From NCBI GenBank assembly GCA_963920525.1, contig OY986440.1, forward strand, positions 16,187,379 through 16,251,378: a stretch of DNA of 64,000 nucleotides. The letters are read 5' to 3'. Both the position numbers and the translations under genes were made by a program. Below are positions 10,895-23,302 of the stretch, piece by piece. The notes under the pieces are model-generated. The model did not search any database and had not been told where the DNA came from. It was given only the letters and a program-made list of their open reading frames with translations. The DNA comes from Dichetophora obliterata. Taxonomy: Eukaryota > Arthropoda > Insecta > Diptera > Sciomyzidae. Position 1 is the first letter of the stretch, and every line of letters starts with the position of its first letter.

Positions 10895-11166
10895 GTTTTT
10901 TTGTTGAAAATTTACCTATAGTGTAATTTAACGAATAATGAAGCATTGCTAATCATCGCATCGTCAGCATGCTAGTACGTTAGCAACAATACATAGGCAA
11001 ATATATAAGAAAGCCATTTATATTGTATTATATTTAACTTAATGTTTGCTAAACCAACTAATCATGTACATTGTACAATTTTCAATTTATCTTCATGTTA
11101 TAGTAATTAAATAATTTGGAATGTCTGTGCTTTGATTTAATATATAAAAAAATGTCTAATTGCTGA

Positions 11167-11272
11167 GGGGAGGGTTTGAACCTCCTGAAGTCCCCCCATA
11201 TCTACGGCGTTGCGTGGCTTAGAGGTTTGGGTTTCTTTCTAATTAACTAGAGTATGTTAGTTCGAATCCGAC
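11167..11272. other. tRNA-like relics
   Basis: On the plus strand, TGGCTTAGAGG (box A-like, about 11215) and AGTTCGAATCC (box B-like, 11259-11269) lie at tRNA spacing. The T arm can pair (ATGT with ACAT around TTCGAAT). No convincing acceptor stem is seen, so this is a SINE head or tRNA pseudogene, not a working tRNA gene. Just upstream, GGTTCAAACCC can be read on the minus strand (about 11171-11181), a second box B-like site. Confidence 0.4.
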
Positions 11273-11279
11273 ATATGGC

Positions 11280-13084
11280 TTGTGGTTAGGCATATTTATG
11301 AAAACAATTTAAGAAAATTTGTGCTTTTTATGTGTCAATTTTTGCAAATTTCATGCAATTAAATCAGCAAAACGTGGTTCATGGCCGCTTCGGAGGCTTC
11401 GCTTTAAAAACTATTATTTTACGCGCAATTTTTTATTAAATTTGCATATGTTTTCGGAACGAGATCAAAACTACCCTGATGGGGGTAACCAAAAGATCTT
11501 GGGATTACCCTTCTAAGGGTGGTTTATGATATGGAGCAAGATTTATTTTTGCTAGAGTTTGAGTAACTAATCGAAAAAGCAATTAATATATTGCCATTAC
11601 TTAAAGTATGTTTCTATATTGTTGCAAAAAGAGAAAAAAGGGAGAAAAAAGTGGCTTTACATGTTTAGCCAGAAGCCCAATCAAGCAGCAGGCCATCAGC
11701 CTGCGGACTGATTGAATAAATTTAAAGGGTTGTGCAATTAACCGAATGCTAAAAATGTTTAGATGTTAGAATTTCCGCAACATGCCTCAAACAGTACAAA
11801 ATTAAGAAAGAACAAAAGACCGAGCGGATGCAAGCACGCAAGAATATCTGTGTGGATTTTGTCTTTTAGCTGGTTGTTTTCATTCATACATACATATATT
11901 GCTGAAAAAGGTACAGAGCAAAAGTTCAAGATATCCACGCACAGTGCGCTTTTTAGACTAACACGAGTATCACTAATTTTTTTGATACATAATAATATAT
12001 TATGGAATATTTATGGAGGCAAAAGAGGAGGTCGGGTTGAGTGCAGCAAAAGATTGTATGGGAGAGGGGGTCTATTTTCGCAACCATAGGAGTTACGAGG
12101 TTAATTGATATTTCATGACTTTGATTCACACTATCGCAGAAAAACGAACTCACCGAAAACTTATTTATTATTTTAAGAGCGCATTTAATAGGCAATGCAA
12201 TGACCTTTCTAAAGGTGTATCAACAAACCCACCCGACCTATCCATTCCCAAGCTGTGCTCGTGTGCAGATGAAATCAATCTGTTGAAAATACTAAATTTC
12301 CATATTGAATGCAATTTTCTCGGAATTTTGTGTAATAAATAAACATTTTTTTTTAGCATCAAATTTGTGATTAATTTTCTTTCTAATGACATCAAAATCA
12401 TAAACATATCTTTTGTAAATAAATAAATTGGTTGTACTTCAAAAACGACTTATCCCTCTATGAACATGAGATCTCGGATCCATAAATTTTTCAAGTTGAC
12501 TTTTTCTAAGAAAAAAATTAAAATTTTTTTCAGTGAAAATAATTAACATAAAAACAAACAATAAATAAAATGATAACAAAAAAAAAAAACATTTCCAAAA
12601 ATTTTTTTATACAAGATTAAAAAAATAAAAGACTAATGGCCTTATTTTGTAAAACGCACGAAATTACCTCACTTGGGGTTTTTGTGTCTGGCAATACCAT
12701 TTCCATATGAATTAAAACAAACCCTCTTTATATATTTTTTGTTATACGAATTTTAACATATAACTTTCATTATAGCAAATTATTTGAAAAACCTTAGAAT
12801 TGTTCATATAAAATTATAAAATTTTTTTAATTGTAATTGACGTATTCTTAGCAGCCCACAAAGAAAAAAGTTGTTTTATTAAAACAAAATATTTTAATTT
12901 AAAAAAGTCGAAATTGCCTCGTAATTTTCTTTTAATTTGACAGATTTCATTTAATGTTAATAATAATAATATATGCAATTTATTGCCAGTATAAAAATTA
13001 CAATTCTCACAAGTTGCTGTTTAAAATATCTTATGACAATCAGCTCACTTGGGTTTTTTTTTGTCTGGCACACGATGAGAAAAA
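11280..13084. other. AT-rich spacer with one long direct-repeat pair
   Basis: No gene is supported. The overlapping opposite-strand frames at 11763-12407 are mutual shadows without motifs. CTCACTTGGGGTTTTTGTG with TCTGGCA at about 12669 is repeated as CTCACTTGGGTTTTTTTTTG with TCTGGCA at about 13043. That is a direct repeat about 374 bp apart, perhaps the ends of an unrecognised element. Confidence 0.4.
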
Positions 13085-13400
13085 AAATCAAGCATTCTAT
13101 GCTTGAATCAAGCAAATAGGCTATCAGCTTACACTCAAGCGTGAATTTCCGAATTCAAGCATTATTTTTGTCTAGAATTAAGTCAATTTAAAACCAATGA
13201 TATTAAAAAAACAGTGTTTAATTCAAGAAACATTTGCTTAAAACTCTAGAATATTTTTTCTAGATTCAAGTCTGATATTTTCTTGAAGTGAGAAAAATCT
13301 GCTAAAAACTAGAATAATTTGCTTGGTTTGAGAAATTTATTTTGCTTGATTTAATGCTTTTATAATTCTAAAGAAATATGTAATTTTTTCAGAATTATAT
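13085..13400. repeat. CAAGCA / TCTAGA-rich block, left flank
   Basis: Many spaced copies of TCAAG(C/A)A and CTAGAAT occur here, for example AATCAAGCATTCTATGCTTG, CTCTAGAATATTTTTTCTAG and GATTCAAGTC. A similar block lies at 15130-15365, on the other side of the tandem repeats, suggesting both belong to one larger element or one repeat family. Confidence 0.5.
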
Positions 13401-13714
13401 TTGAGCTTAATGCCAAATGCATAAGTTCATAAAGCAACAAGTTGCAACAACAACAAGTTTTTTGATCACTTCATCAACTCCATCCACTTTCATAAGCTTA
13501 TACGAACAACTTCTGTTTAATCAAAACAGAATTATCTGTGCATTTTTTTGGCTTTCAAAGGAATGTTTTTCTACTATTTTGCAAAAAGCAAAAAAAGCGA
13601 AAAATTTACAGCTTCCTTTATTTGACTACAACTTGCTTGATTTAAGTAAACACTTTTCTTAATACTGGAATGTTTTCAATTGAATTAATAAATTCAATAA
13701 TATTTTCAACTAGC

Positions 13715-14764
13715 TGACTCCCGGCGCGTTGCTGCCACGCTTCCTTGCATGTGTAAATTGAGGTCGAATGCTGAATTTCGATGCTGTGCTACCTATAAGA
13801 CCAAAGCTGCTAGATATCCCAAATTTTGGTTGTATGGGAGGTGCAACGCCCCCTTGACCAACGCCCATTATATGTGATCAATGAAACTGAATGTATAAAT
13901 TAAGGTCGAATGCAGAATTCCGACGCTGTGCGACCTATAACTCCAAAGCAGTTCGATATCGCAAATTTGGGTCAAATAAGAGGTCTCTTGGCAAACCCCC
14001 ATCAAATTTAATCAATGAAATGGCATGTGTACATTTAGGTCGAATTCTCAATACGACGCTGTGCGTCAAATAACTCAGAAGCTATTCGATATCGCAAATT
14101 TGGGTTGTATAGGAGGTGTCACTCTCCCTTGTCCAACGCCCAAAAAATGTTACCAATGAAAGTGCATGTGTAAATTCGGATCGAATACTGAATTCCGACG
14201 CTGTGCGACCTTTAATTCCAAAGCTATTCGATAGCACAAATCTGGGTTGTATGGGAGATGCCAGTCCCCCTTTTCCTACGCCCATAAAATGTTATTAATG
14301 AAACTGCATGTATGAATTGAGATCGAATACTGAATTCTGACGCTGTGTTAGCCATAACCTTAAAGCTATTCGATTTTGCATGATTGGGTTGTACTTGTCC
14401 AACGCCATAAAATGTTTTCAGTAAAACTGCATGTGTAAATTTAGGTGGATTACTGAATTTCGATGCTGTGCGATCATAACTTCAAAGCTATTCGATAGCA
14501 CAAATTTTGGTTGCATGGGGGGAGGTGAAACTCCACCGTTTCCAACGCCCATAAAATGTTATTAATGAAACTGCATGCATAAATTGATGTCGAATACTGA
14601 ATTCCGATGCTGTGTGACCTGTAACTCCAAAACTATAGGAGGTTCCACTCCCCCTTGTTTAACTCCCATAAAATGTCATCAGTGGAACGACATGTGTAAA
14701 TTGTGGTTGAATATCGAATTTCGAGGCTGTGCGACCCATAACTCCAAAGCAATTTGATATCGCG
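13715..14764 (+). repeat. Tandem repeat, about 140-bp unit, 7-8 diverged copies
   Basis: The block begins AACTAGCTGACTCCCGGCGC. The unit reads GCATGTGTAAATT, GGTCGAATACTGAATTCCGA, CGCTGTGCGACC, ATAACTCCAAAGC, ATTCGATATCGCAAATTTGG, then GTTGTATGGGAGG and CCAACGCCCATAAAATGTTA. Unit starts fall near 13748, 13887, 14022, 14163, 14306, 14430, 14571 and 14690. Copies differ by substitutions and small indels, so the array is old. Short open frames within it are chance products of the repetition. Confidence 0.85.
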
Positions 14765-15080
14765 AATTTTTTATATCTTTGTGGGCGGTAAAAGAGGGTG
14801 TGGCAATTTTTTCTTAAACCATCTCGTACTCGAAACAAATCCACTGCCAAAATTTTAGCTCGTTCGGACCAGTAATTTCGAAGTCTCTTTATCTTTTCTT
14901 AAAAGTAGGCGTAGCTATAGTGAGACCACGCCCATTATAAGTATAGTTACCGATAGTTATCATACGAACTTAATTACCAAATTTTAGTTTAATATGACAA
15001 AAACTGTCTTAAATATAGCATTTTTATTGATTTATGGGCGGTAAAAGGGGGTGTAGCAAATTTTAAATATGCTTATATTG
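14765..15080 (+). repeat. Dispersed GTGGGCGGTAAAAG module, two copies
   Basis: TTTGTGGGCGGTAAAAGAGG at about 14777 and ATTTATGGGCGGTAAAAGGG at about 15032 are two copies of the module seen inverted at 2755-2990. Between them lies GTGAGACCACGCCCATTATA. The function is unknown. Confidence 0.6.
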
Positions 15081-15129
15081 TTCGCGTTAGTGCAAGCAAA
15101 AAGTTGACAAAGTTTTATCGCAATTTATA

Positions 15130-15365
15130 TATTAGATAACCAATTCTGCGTTTGCTTAAATTAAAAAAAATATTTTCTTGCTTTAAGTCTTGTTTCCGGT
15201 TCTAGAATCAAGTATTTTATTCTTGTTTCAAGCAATCATTTATTTTACTCTAATAGACTAGAAATAAATGCTCATTTTTTTTCTTAACTTAAGTTTTCAA
15301 TGCTTGATTTGAGCAAATGAGGCTTTATTTTGAGCAAAATATGTGCGTAATATAAGAATATTATA
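15130..15365. repeat. CAAGCA / TCTAGA-rich block, right flank
   Basis: It holds TTCTTGCTTTAAGTC, TTCTAGAATCAAGTA, TTTCAAGCAATCA, GACTAGAAATAAATGC and TGCTTGATTTGAGCAAATGA. The composition and motif set are those of 13085-13400. Confidence 0.5.
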
Positions 15366-16213
15366 ATTTCTCTCCCTGAATTATAGAATTAAAAAATTTG
15401 ATTCTGAAATTGGGGGAAAACCCAAAGCAATACTTTCGGATATTTGATTAATCCAAACAAAATAAAATGCACATTATGCATCTTTATCTGAAGAAAAAAA
15501 TGTTGTTTTCCCTATTCTTTTCAACCTTTGTTTTCCAAAGCGAAAATTATTTGTCTATCGAAATTATTTCTAATAGAAAAAGTGCTTTTACTGATTATTA
15601 CAGAAAGAAAAAAGTATAAGAAGCATAATTACCTTCAATTGGCGATGTGTACAATTTTTTACATAAATCGTGAATACCGCTAAATTCATGAATTTTCGCT
15701 ATTCCCTCTCTTCCACGATTCTCCTCTATGGGTTCTTGCAATTGCTTAAGAGAAAACCCATATTGCGCCAGTCTTCCATCTATTGTGGCTATTTGTTATA
15801 ATAAAAACTAAAACGAAAAATAATTTCAATTTATTATCAATATTATTTTACTAAATTTAATAAAAACTTGTTTTTTATAATTAATTGTGATCTATCTGCT
15901 TTTTGATTTGTACATGATTTTTTAATAATGAGCTATACAAAGACAAATAGTAAGTGTTGAAGAAGGTAACAACAACAACAAAAACAACAACAACAACTGT
16001 GTATAGAGTCAATCACGCAGCAGACTAGACAGACTGTTTCGGAAGGCGCTACCCTTGCCATCTTCAATAGTCTTGAGTGATTAAGCTGTAACCAACCCAC
16101 TGTTTAAGTTTTTATATGATTTGACAGTTGTTGGAATACATTTTTCAAAATCATATGACGTTATGGTTCGCAAAGTTTCTTATTTTAGGTCAAGGCTGAA
16201 ACTCTACCAGGGA
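15366..16213. other. AT-rich spacer with short AAC microsatellite
   Basis: No gene seen. An (AAC)n-type tract lies at about 15969-15998. Confidence 0.4.
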
Positions 16214-16550
16214 TTTTTTTTTTTTTTTTTTTTAATGATAAAGGAACAAAGGCACTATTATACAAACAAGGTTTGGTCTATGACCTGAAAGAAAAGTGAT
16301 AGATTACTTAGAAGAGTTATTTAGAACCATACGTGAATTATTGATTAGGCGAAACAAACGTGAAAGACAATTTGCATTGCTTTTAACCGAGGCTAGTGTT
16401 ATACCTTAACCTCGGCATCCTGTCCTTTAATTCCACATTTTCCACAATTTAGCTGTGGATTTTTAGGTTCCCATAATTCTTAAATGTAGGAAAGAACATA
16501 GAAAGTGAAAGAGCCATGCCCGAGCCCGGATTCGAACCAGGGACCTCTGG
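16214..16550 (-). mobile_element. tRNA-derived SINE, family A copy 2 (5'-truncated)
   Basis: A 20-base T-run (16214-16233) is the tail. It is followed by the family A body on the minus strand (GGTCATAGACCAAA, the GAGGCTAGTGTTATACC block and TCCACAATTTAGCTGTGG as printed on the plus strand). The tRNA head stops after box B (plus strand GGATTCGAACCAGGGACC) at 16550, so box A is lost and this copy is probably inert. Confidence 0.88.
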
Positions 16551-17744
16551 ACAGTTTTGTCTGAAATAAATTATTACGCGCACGGTCTTTCAAACTGAAA
16601 GTGCTAGTGCCATTTTAGCATGCTTTTAGTAAAATATCATCGTAATATGAAGTGTATGTACTATATGATGAGATTATGTGAAAGCATATCAAAATTTGAA
16701 CAAAGTTTTATAGAGAGGCAAACGTAAACTGTTGGTCTGAGAGACCAATGCGCGAGTATACGAAGGTTAAAGTGCATCCAAAAGTCATTCTATATACTCC
16801 ATTATGACCCAAATAATTACCGAATAGTAGACACTGTGCGATAATACAAATTCTGTGGACAAATCTAGAATCTACTGGAGTGTGAAACGAATATATTATG
16901 CCTCATAGCGAGTAGAGTAGATATTCCATTGAAATATCCTATCGTGAGCGGACTCTGGTCTGAGCTTAAGGTTTACTTTATTTGTTTCTATTTAATTTAT
17001 TTTTTACTTTGATACAAACTATTTAGGCGTGGGCAGCAGAAGGGTTGGAATTTGTTTGACCTCATACAACGCAAAACAAGTGTATTTTTTCCATGCAGCT
17101 GTATTGATTTGAAATCGGCTAATTGAGAATTTCTTTGGGGTTTTTCCTCAATTAAAATTTATTGATACGAAAACACTTTAATTGCATTTTGCGGTTCTTA
17201 AAGATTTAATGAAAGCAGTGACTACTTCACATAACGTAAAAGCAATGTACGAAAATATAAACCTTAACATAGTCTATGTTAAGGTACTGTAGTGTTGATT
17301 TCAGAGAACCAAATATTAATGTTGTATAGCGTAGATGACAACACGCTTTATTCTGTGGCTTGAACGCAAACACAAACATTTAACTTTGATCGTATAGTAA
17401 TGAAAACAAACATTATCATTCAATTTTAAATGTTGAAGAAAATGTTTTTCTAATGAAACATTTAGTTCGATTACAAAAATCTAAACAAAAACATTAGATA
17501 TGCAATTATTATGTGTAGCATAAACAAGATTGCTCTGAGGGTGACCTCTCTTAGAGTCCTGCTCGTGTGCTAATTACACAAAACTAAGCTATATTCGTAC
17601 GCTCCGATCCGCTGAGTAAACGGATTAACAATAAAAATTAATCACTGGCTTAAAGAAGAATATGGAAAATAATTGCGTGAGAAAACAATTTCGTTCCTGA
17701 ATGTAGCTGAATCTCAGCAAGAGCCATAGTTTCAGGCTGGCTGT
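16551..17744. other. AT-rich spacer, no gene seen
   Basis: Mixed AT-rich sequence without a recognised motif. Palindromic AACATAGTCTATGTTAAGG lies near 17265-17284. Confidence 0.4.
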
Positions 17745-18025
17745 TGTTGTTTTTGTTGTTGTTGTTCACTCCTGACCAAAGCGCAACGGCTGTTGTCAAT
17801 TCGCACGTCCATGTTGCTGTTGTTGTTATTAAATTTGAGCTTGTATAATTCGATTACAAACTTTTGCAAGGAGTTGTTGCATTATTCTTTTGGTTGATTA
17901 TACGCCTGCACGTGAAATTATTGTTCAAAATGCATTTGTTGGAGAGTTTGTGTTGGTGCCGTGCGTCGTTGCATTGTTGTTGTTATTGTTGTAGTTGTGA
18001 TTGTTGCAGTTGAGCTGTTTTAAGT
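17745..18025. repeat. TTG-repeat-rich stretch
   Basis: Several interrupted (TTG)n runs (GTTGTTGTTTTTGTTGTTGT, TTGCTGTTGTTGTTATTA, TTGTTGTTATTGTTGTAGTT) occur within otherwise unique-looking sequence. This is typical of fly intergenic or intronic DNA. No open frame uses it. Confidence 0.7.
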
Positions 18026-19377
18026 CGTAGATGATAGCTTGAGCCTTAATTGTGTGACTTCAGGGCCAAAGAATACATTTTTTTATTCTTAAAAAAATCC
18101 CTTTTTTATCGGCCTGAGCAAATTTTGATCTCTTGCCGAATGAGCTTGAATCTTTGTGCAAAAAAAGACTAGTAATTTCAATAATTTCATGACAAAGTGC
18201 TTAATTGAAGCAGTTTCTATCAGTGCATATTAGCTATATACTCTATGTATATATGTATATATATTCGACCGTATAATTTTTTTTCAACACAATTTTTTCA
18301 GTCGAAGTTAGATAGCAAAAAAAAAGTGAAAAAATTTTAATTATTAAAATTTTTATAATAATTATTTTAAAAAACTTATATTTTTTTTTGTTATGACATA
18401 ACATATTTGCATTTCCACAGAAAAGTCTAGCGTGACCAAAAAATTAAAACTTATTAAAAACTTATTATTTTATGATTCATTTACCATGATGATCATATCG
18501 TACCCACTGTTTCACAAATGCACTTTTTCTTTTTCGAAATGTTTCGTAAATGTTTCGTAAACTTTTTTGTTTTAGTAAAAATGGAAGGCATTGGCAAGCA
18601 AAGGACAATTTATTAAATTTGTTTTTTAATTACTAAATTACTTAATTAAGTAATTACTTAAATTACTTAATTAGCCAATTGAACTACAATGAAAATTTAA
18701 GTAACGTAAGTAAGTAAAAGCCTAAAAAAAAACTAGAGAAAATTTTTAAATTTGATCACTCGGAAAATAAACTTATTTTATTTCAAAGCCTTTACAATAA
18801 GTTGTATACAAAAAGTCTCACTCAATTCAGAGAGTCTTGCAAGTTTTGTAATCAAGTCAAAAATCACTTCTTTTTTTTGTAACGTAACGCCAGCACATAT
18901 TTTTGCTTATATTTTTAAATCCTTGGGGTTGATTGTTGTCGGTGTTTTTACTTAATATAGTGCTTCTTAATTATTGCGCATATATAAAAAACTTTTACAA
19001 AAATTTGACTTTTTCCTTATTTTTTTTTATATTTCTTCGTACAAATCGTATGTAACGCCAGAATTTATAAACGCAAAAAAACCAGAATTTTTCTCTTTTA
19101 CTATATCAAAAAGGAATTCTACGTCTATACTTACGATACTATCGAAACTGTGTCTTTTTTTTAATTTTTTTACCTACAAAAATATTTTTTTTGAAAATTG
19201 TGTGTTTTCAACAGCTCCAATCTTTAGAAGCCTATAACTCAGCAACCTTCTAGGAGAACATTATGGCAAAATGTGAAAAAAAATCCGGCACCCATAATTT
19301 TTTTTTGTGGTCCGCAACACGTAGAATGCGCCATATGGACATTTCCAAACTGGCGTTCCGAACGATTCATCCCTAAA
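18026..19377. other. Very AT-rich spacer with TAAGTAATTA palindromes
   Basis: AATTACTTAATTAAGTAATT near 18635 and related palindromes are present. GTAACGCCAG occurs twice (about 18881 and 19052), and TGGACATTTCCA lies at about 19337. That last motif resembles the terminal motif of the element proposed at 38094-38878. No coding similarity. Confidence 0.4.
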
Positions 19378-20225
19378 ATTTATATTAATTGTTAAAGGTT
19401 TTGTGCAAAATTTAAAATCATTACATTAATTTCTGTGAATTTTAAAGAGATTTTACCATTTTGGTGAACTCACTTTGTATGGGAGGTAGACGTGATTTTT
19501 ATTCGACTTTTGCAAATTTCATATTAAAAATGCATATCAAAGGTTAAGACTTATGTGAAAAATTTTAAGTCATTAGATTAGTTTTTGTGGAATTGAAAGA
19601 GATTTTACCGTTTTGGGTAAGCCACTTTGTAAGGGAGGTAGGCGTAGTTTTCATCCGATTTGGCTCATTCCATATTTACAAATTTCATGCTCAAAGCTTA
19701 TAATAAATATTAAAGACGCTGTGTAAAATTTGAAGTCATTATATTAATTTTTGTGGATTTTAAAGAGATTTAACCGTTATGGTTAAGTCACTTTGCATGG
19801 GAGGTAGGCGTGGTTTTCATCCCATTTTTTTAAAATTTCGTACTCAAAGTTTATAATAAATATTAAAGACGCTGTGCAAATTTGAAGTCATTATATCAAT
19901 TTTTGTGGATTTTTAAGATATTTTACTGTTTGGGTTAAGGCTCTTTGTATGGGAGGTAGGCGTGGTTTTCATCCAATTTGACTCATTTTCAAACTTGGGC
20001 TCCATTTTTGAATAATATATTTAAAATTATATATTGAATTTCATTACGATAGCTAAAAAATTACGGCTGTTATCATGACCACAGACGGACAGACGAACAG
20101 ACGGACATGGCTAAATCGACTCAGGAGGTGATGCTGATCAAGAATATATATACTTTTCTATACCGACCACGCCTCCTTATCGGCGTTACAAACGGAGTGA
20201 CAAAGTTAATATACCCCAATTACGT
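19378..20225 (+). repeat. Tandem ~155-bp repeat ending in a conserved tail
   Basis: GGGAGGTAGGCGTGGTTTTC or close variants recur at 19481, 19633, 19799 and 19951. Between them lies AAAATTTGAAGTCATTATAT with ATTTTTGTGGATTTTAAAGA. The array ends in a module reading CAGACGGACATGGCTAAATC, GACTC, TGATGCTGATCAAGAATATA, GGCGTTACAAACGGAGTGAC, then ATATACCCC (20085-20222). Similar tails are, to my recollection, common in fly repeats. Part of the tail is also at 9790-9900 (minus), and array-like sequence is at 25470-25735 (minus). Confidence 0.8.
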
Positions 20226-20479
20226 TTTTTAAACTTGGGCGTATAAAAAGTCTAATTTTTGATTGAATCATTTATTTATTTATTGATTTATTTAATACAA
20301 ATTTGATCTAATGTTAAGTTTTTATTTCTTTGCTTTGATATATCCAATGTGATATATATTAATTAAAGTCAATTTATTCTTAACCGACTTCAAAAAGGAG
20401 GCGGTTCTCCAGTTGGTTGGTTTTTTTATTTTTTTTTTATTTGTATGTACATCTAAAGTACTTGTCCGATTGCCGCAAT

Positions 20480-21161
20480 TTTTTGTCAACAGTGGGCGGT
20501 ATTATACACAGGGGCGTGGCAATATAAGAAAAACTCTTTATATAGAATAATATTAACACTAGAGTACTGAAATTTAGTACAAGGATAAGAACAATTATTA
20601 AAAATTATGGTAAAAAAAGTGGGCGTTTTTCAATAAAAGGCGTAGAAATATTAAAAAAAATGCTGTAACTCGAATAGCATTGACACTAGGGTACTGAAAT
20701 GAGGTACCGGGATAGGCATAATTATGAAAATTTACGAAAATTTATGAAAAGTGGGCGTTGTTGGACAAAAGGGCGTGGAAATGTAAAAAAATGCTGTATC
20801 TCAGTTAATATTGACACTAGGGTACAGGAAATTGGTACAGGGGTAGGAAAAATTATTACAAATTATGGTAAAAAAGTAGGCGTTATACGATTAAGGGTGT
20901 GGCAATATTAGAATAAAGCTCTAACTCGAATAATATTCACACTAGGGTACTGAAATTAGGTACAATGGTAGGCATAATTATGAAAATTTACGTTGAAGAA
21001 AGTGGGCGTTATTTTACAAAAGGGCGTGCCAATAAAAAAAAAATACTGTATCTCAGTTCATATTGGCACTAAAGTACTTGAAATTGGTACAGGGGTTGAA
21101 ACAATTATTACAATATACGGTCAAGAAAGTGGGCGTTATTTGACAAATTCGTGGCAATATT
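20480..21161 (+). repeat. Tandem repeat of ~125-bp monomers in a ~250-bp dimer
   Basis: GACACTAGGGTACTGAAAT and variants recur with AGTGGGCGTT and AAGGGCGTGGCAATA. Monomers alternate between a CTCGAATAATATTGACAC form (about 20669, 20918) and a CTCAGTTAATATTGACAC form (about 20803, 21053), giving a higher-order unit near 250 bp. The array continues at 23416-23640 after an inserted LINE. Short open frames in it are chance. Confidence 0.85.
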
Positions 21162-23302
21162 CAGTTGGACACGGCAACCTTAAGTATACCTGCTCTAGAA
21201 GAGGATACTTTTGTATTTGCTTTTAATAAGGCAGACTATGTTGGCATGTCTAACTTCTTATCTAGTGTCGATTGGCGTACAGTTTTTGGGGAAAATCTTT
21301 TAGTTAATTATGAATTTTTCATTAATATTATTAACGAAGCATTTGTGACTTTTGTTCCTATAAGGAAAATTAAGAAGAACACCAAGCCGGAATGGTTTAG
21401 TAGAGATCTCTTCAAACTAAAAAACCGTATGAATAAATTATATAAAAAGAGTAAATTGAACATGTCCTTTCGTGAAAACTATCTTGTGGCTCGTAAACAG
21501 TATGAAACTCTGAAGATCTCCCTTTATAGAAGTAATGTCCGGGCGTTGGAATCGGATATTAAATGCAATCCTAGAGCTTTCTGGAAATTTTTTAATAAAA
21601 AGAGAAATACTAAGGGTCTTCCTAAAAATATGTATTTTAAAGATAAAATATCGAACAATATTGAGGATGCATGTAATATGTTTGCTGACTACTTCCAATC
21701 AAATTTTGTTTTAGATAATGTTCCTATACATCAAGATAGATCGCTATATAATGGAGAGCGAATCACTGATTTGGGCAGTTTAGTTCTTTCGGTAGAAGAT
21801 GTTTTTAACGAGTTGTTGTCACTCGATATTAATAAGGTTGCTGGCCCCGATAATATCCCACCAGTCGTCCCTAAAAAATGTGCTGCTGCACTTGCTCAGC
21901 CTCTTTCACTAATTTTTAATTTGTCCCTTGACTTTCTCAAGGATATATTTTTGGATATTTGGAAGGTTTCAATTATAGTTCCTATTCATAAATCTGGATC
22001 AAGACGAGACATTGGAAACTATAGACCAATATCTAAGTTACCATCAATTCCCAAATTGTTTGAAGCCTTGGTGAAAAAGCAGATCTATCAAGGCATTAAA
22101 AATTCGATATCTGAAAGCCAGCATGGTTTTGTCTCTGAAAAATCAACCTCTACAAACCTGGTTCTATTCACTCACTTAATAAAAAATGAATTGGAGAATG
22201 GTAAACAAATAGACGTTATTTTCACAGATTTCGCTAAAGCATTTGATAGAGTTCAGCACTCTATTCTAATTAATAAGCTCAGTCTAATGGATTTTCATTC
22301 TTCACTCTTGTCTTGGCTTAGTGAGTACCTTTTAGGTCGTAGCCAAAATGTATGCATCGGAAAGACGATCTCAAAAGCAATAATTAATCATTCAGGTGTG
22401 CCACAGGGTAGCCACCTTGGGCCGTTGTTATTTATTCTTTTCATCAATGATCTTCCTAATTTTATACAGTACTCAGATTGCCTTATGTATGCTGATGATG
22501 TTAAGATTTTTAAATCTGTAAGCTCTCTCAGTGACCAATGGAGTTTACAAAGTGATTTAAATAGTCTGCACTCATGGTGTATGCTAAATAAACTGAATTT
22601 AAATTTGTCAAAATGCAACATAATGTCATTTTATATGATAAGATCTCCAATGTTTTTTGATTACTCAATTTTATGCAACGCCTTGATTAGAGTAGATTCT
22701 AAATCTGATCTAGGTGTACTTTGTGATAAAAAGATGTCATTTTCAGGTCATTATGACAACATAATCAGCAGGGCAATGCTATGATGGGATTCGTTAGACG
22801 CAACACTAGAGAGTTTGCTGACCCGTATACCTTAAAGACTCTTTTCATTTCCATTATAAGATCAATACTTGAGTATGGGTGTGTAATATGGGACCCATTT
22901 TATGAGTCGCATAGTACAAGATTGGAAAAAGTCCAAAAACGTTTTACTCGTTTTGTTGTGAAAAAACTAAATTGGAATTTTATGCCAGAGTATAGCTCCC
23001 GATGTGCACTTATTGGGCTTAAATCGTTGAGTTCTAGAAGAAAATATTCTCTTATAACTTTTGTTCGAGATCTTTTAATGAATAATATTAACTGTGCGCC
23101 AATCCTCGCCCGTCTAAATATTTATGCTCCGGAAAGACACCTTAGGCAAAGAGATTTTTTTTACATTCCGCACCATAGAACTAACTATGGCCGGAGTGAT
23201 CCGATTTTTAACATGTGCACTGTCTATAACAGTGTAAGTGCTCGTATAGATTTCACTCAAAATAGAGAGGCATTTAAGCAAACTGTATTGAGTATTGTAT
23301 AA
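21162..23302 (+). pseudogene. LINE ORF2 remnant: reverse transcriptase plus C-terminal region
   Basis: The frame is open from the insertion point (21162) to 22784. It shows the linker region (WFSRDLFKLKNRMNKLYKKS), RNPRAFWKFFNKK-like text, then RT motifs: IPIHKSGSRRDIGNYRPIS, FTDFAKAFDRVQHSIL (motif A Asp), SGVPQGSHLGPLLF (motif B) and MYADDVKIF near residue 442 (catalytic Asp pair). After a one-base deletion around 22779, where ATGCTATGATGGG shifts frame, the C-terminal region continues to TAA at 23300: RRNTREFADPYTLKTLF, SILEYGCVIWDPF, RTNYGRSDPIF. The enzyme would reverse-transcribe LINE RNA, but endonuclease and frame are lost. The 77-codon antisense frame is a shadow. Confidence 0.9.

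Noticed and set aside
13715..14764. CRISPR-like or coding tandem array
   Set aside because: Repeats are adjacent without unique spacers, diverged, and set in fly DNA with many frame breaks.
20699..21226. Two small plus-strand frames with similar peptides
   Set aside because: They are consecutive units of the 125-bp tandem repeat read in chance frames; the last one runs into the LINE.
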